From assembly GCA_003488005.1 (NCBI GenBank), contig DNND01000105.1, positions 1 to 7,077 on the forward strand: 7,077 nt of DNA, read 5' to 3'. The notes below the pieces were generated by a model. That model did not search any database and was not told the origin of the DNA. It saw nothing but the letters and a program-made list of their open reading frames with translations. The first letter of the stretch is position 1. Every line of letters begins with the position of its first letter. The DNA comes from Blastocatellia bacterium. Lineage in GTDB: Bacteria; Acidobacteriota; Blastocatellia; Pyrinomonadales; Pyrinomonadaceae. A program made the position numbers and the translations under genes. This document shows positions 6,192 to 7,077 of the stretch, in pieces.

Positions 6192-6252
6192 CAACATGCT
6201 TTTCCCAACAATTTGCTTTCGTCGGCGTGCGACCACGCCAAGGAGTTAATCA

Positions 6253-6912
6253 ATGAAACGAACTGTCTTTTTGGGCGCCTGCTCCCTGGGGTTGTCGGTG
6301 TTGCTGCTGAGCGGTTGCCAGCCTGCAGCTAATACCAATCAACCGGTAGTTGTTGCCAGCCCTTCACCAGAGAGGGTTGATACAGCTTCAATTCAAACAG
6401 AACTACTGCGCATTGAAAATGACTGGCCGCGCATAATTAAAGAAAAAGACACAGCCGCCGTCGAGCGCATCGAAGCCGACGATGCAGTCTTTATTTACCC
6501 GGATGGATCTTTAGGCAACAAGGCCCAAGACTTAAAGGACGTTGCCGATGGAGCACTAATAGCCGATTCGTGGCAGGTTGCCGATCTGCAAGTGACGGTG
6601 ATCGACGCCGATTCCGCGTTTACCATCGGTCGAAACATTGTGACCAACGGCAAGTACAAAATGGCCAATGGTAAAACCGTCAACATTCCGAGCCAAACAC
6701 GGTTCCTGGACACTTACGCGCGGCGCAATGGCGAATGGAAAATTGTCGCCGCGGCAAGCGTACCGATAATGGCGCCAACGGCTGCTGCATCGCCTACGAT
6801 GACGGCGTCACCGGCCATGTCGCCAACGGTAAAACCGTCGCCGGCAGTGAAACCATCGCCCGCGATGACCCGTACGCCAGTGGTCAGACCTTCGCCAGCG
6901 GTGACACCGTAA
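6253..6912 (+). CDS. DUF4440/SnoaL-like lipoprotein with Pro-Ser-rich tail
   Basis: This 219-residue protein begins with a lipoprotein signal: Lys2-Arg3, a hydrophobic core, and the lipobox LSGC at 19-22, with Cys22 as the lipidated residue. A short Pro/Ser/Val linker follows. Residues about 45-170 have the layout of the NTF2-like DUF4440/SnoaL-like fold: an opening helix pair (ELLRIENDWPRIIKEKDTAAVERI), the strand DDAVFIYPDG at 76-85, then TRFLDTYARRNGEWKIVAA at 149-167, which ends like many DUF4440 proteins. Such proteins form a cone-shaped pocket; their ligands are mostly unknown, and no catalytic residues can be named here. The tail (about 180-219) is a Pro-Ser-Thr-rich string with PSPA(V/M) three times, likely a disordered spacer. 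The ATG at 6253 has AAGGAG 7 bases before it and a matching promoter. A strong hairpin follows the stop. It seems to be a single-gene transcript. Function unknown. Confidence 0.88.
   Translation: MKRTVFLGACSLGLSVLLLSGCQPAANTNQPVVVASPSPERVDTASIQTELLRIENDWPRIIKEKDTAAVERIEADDAVFIYPDGSLGNKAQDLKDVADGALIADSWQVADLQVTVIDADSAFTIGRNIVTNGKYKMANGKTVNIPSQTRFLDTYARRNGEWKIVAAASVPIMAPTAAASPTMTASPAMSPTVKPSPAVKPSPAMTRTPVVRPSPAVTP
6790..6909 (+). repeat. Pro-Ser-Thr-rich low-complexity tail with PSPA(V/M) repeats
   Basis: The last 40 codons of the lipoprotein gene encode a near-repetitive string of Ser, Pro, Thr, Ala, Met and Val. PSPAV, PSPAM and PSPAV occur at residues 195-199, 201-205 and 213-217, separated by Lys or Arg. 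Codons for the same residues vary (tcg/tca, ccg/cca/ccc/cct), so the DNA is degenerate and the protein pattern looks maintained. The periodicity also opens a long antisense frame, which is not a gene. Confidence 0.7.
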
Positions 6913-6918
6913 GGTGAA

Positions 6919-6946
6919 GTGAATCGTAAATCGTGAATTGTAAATA
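6919..6946 (+). repeat. Short AT-rich tandem repeat after the lipoprotein gene
   Basis: Two 14-base units, gtgaatcgtaaatc and gtgaattgtaaata, lie head to tail starting 6 bases after the lipoprotein stop. They match at 12 of 14 positions. The role is unknown; it may be a small dispersed repeat. Confidence 0.5.
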
Positions 6947-6973
6947 GAGAAAACAACAACTCGTTGTTAACAT

Positions 6974-7008
6974 TCGGGCTGCGATGGACCAGGTTTATCG
7001 CAGCCCGA
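6974..7008 (+). terminator. Strong hairpin, probable terminator of the lipoprotein gene
   Basis: TCGGGCTGCGAT at 6974-6985 pairs perfectly with ATCGCAGCCCGA at 6997-7008, a 12-bp stem with an 11-base loop. It begins 61 bases after the lipoprotein stop. The bases that follow (TTGCTTCG) are only modestly T-rich, so it is a terminator by position and strength rather than by a perfect U tract. Confidence 0.6.
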
Positions 7009-7077
7009 TTGCTTCGTCCCATGAAAGCTTTGCCCTAGAAGCACGCCTTGGCGCGGCTTCGGCTTTGCCGCCTGATG
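7007..7077. repeat. Possible start of a dispersed repeat, cut by the window edge
   Basis: GATTGCTTCGTCCC at 7007-7020 resembles short repeats of the GATTGCTTCGTC type that I recall from intergenic DNA of several environmental phyla; I could not check this. GCGGC at 7053-7057 pairs with GCCGC at 7067-7071. A leftward frame open at the right edge ends at TAA 6995-6997 inside the hairpin, so it is unlikely to be the tail of a gene. Confidence 0.3.

Larger units (their letters stand above)
5887..6252. other. Divergent intergenic control region
   Basis: This 366-base stretch separates the leftward exported-protein gene and the rightward lipoprotein gene. It holds one sigma70-like promoter for each direction, pointing away from each other with the -35 boxes about 90 bases apart. 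It also has a GC-rich hairpin in the leftward leader. A 13-base direct repeat, gcctggcgt(c/t)cga, lies at 6102-6114 and 6117-6129 (12 of 13 identical) between the two promoters, where an operator could sit. Reading frames on both strands here (5944-6249 rightward, 6030-6236 leftward) are Arg-rich or featureless and I do not call them. Confidence 0.65.

Noticed and set aside
5944..6249. Rightward 101-codon frame in the divergent region
   Set aside because: It covers both promoters, is rich in Arg and Pro, has no recognisable domain, and its start lies in a hairpin.
6714..7022. Leftward 102-codon frame with Gly-Asp-rich repeats
   Set aside because: It is the antisense of the PSPA(V/M) tail of the lipoprotein and runs through the terminator hairpin.

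Overview
The window looks like chromosomal DNA from a soil-type Acidobacteriota, most likely class Blastocatellia. That is an inference from style: a one-pass membrane Ser/Thr kinase, a secreted DUF885 protein, DUF4440-type lipoproteins, long gaps full of hairpins, and moderately GC-rich coding DNA. No rRNA or other marker gene is present to prove it. I see no tRNA, rRNA, CRISPR array, transposase or phage gene.

Layout. Positions 1-255 hold the upstream region of a kinase gene, with a possible promoter and a small hairpin. A membrane Ser/Thr protein kinase runs rightward at 256-1884 from a TTG start. A 330-nt convergent gap follows and carries a 185-bp dyad-symmetric hairpin element (1997-2181). 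A secreted DUF885 metallohydrolase runs leftward at 2215-3924. A 331-nt gap then carries a second dyad element (4027-4244). Leftward queG (4256-5302) makes the last step of queuosine synthesis. A leftward exported protein of unknown function lies at 5398-5886. A 366-nt divergent control region (5887-6252) has one sigma70-like promoter facing each way. A rightward DUF4440/SnoaL-like lipoprotein with a Pro-Ser-rich tail lies at 6253-6912. The window closes with a terminator-like 12-bp hairpin and the start of what looks like another dispersed repeat.

The five genes do not form an obvious pathway. They are one signalling protein, one tRNA-modification enzyme and three exported proteins. Only queG and the gene upstream of it (95-nt gap) could plausibly share a transcript. 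DUF885 is on the same strand but is separated from queG by the second repeat element.

The most interesting signal is non-coding. The two repeat elements have different sequences but the same six-hairpin plan: short, long, short, then the mirror image short, long, short. The short hairpins have three-base loops, usually G-N-A. The heptamer TTAGCCC sits at the outer base of each long hairpin, four times in all. Stems differ by compensatory changes, so the folded shape rather than the sequence is being kept. This resembles BIME/REP-type palindromic elements, here in a composite two-arm form.
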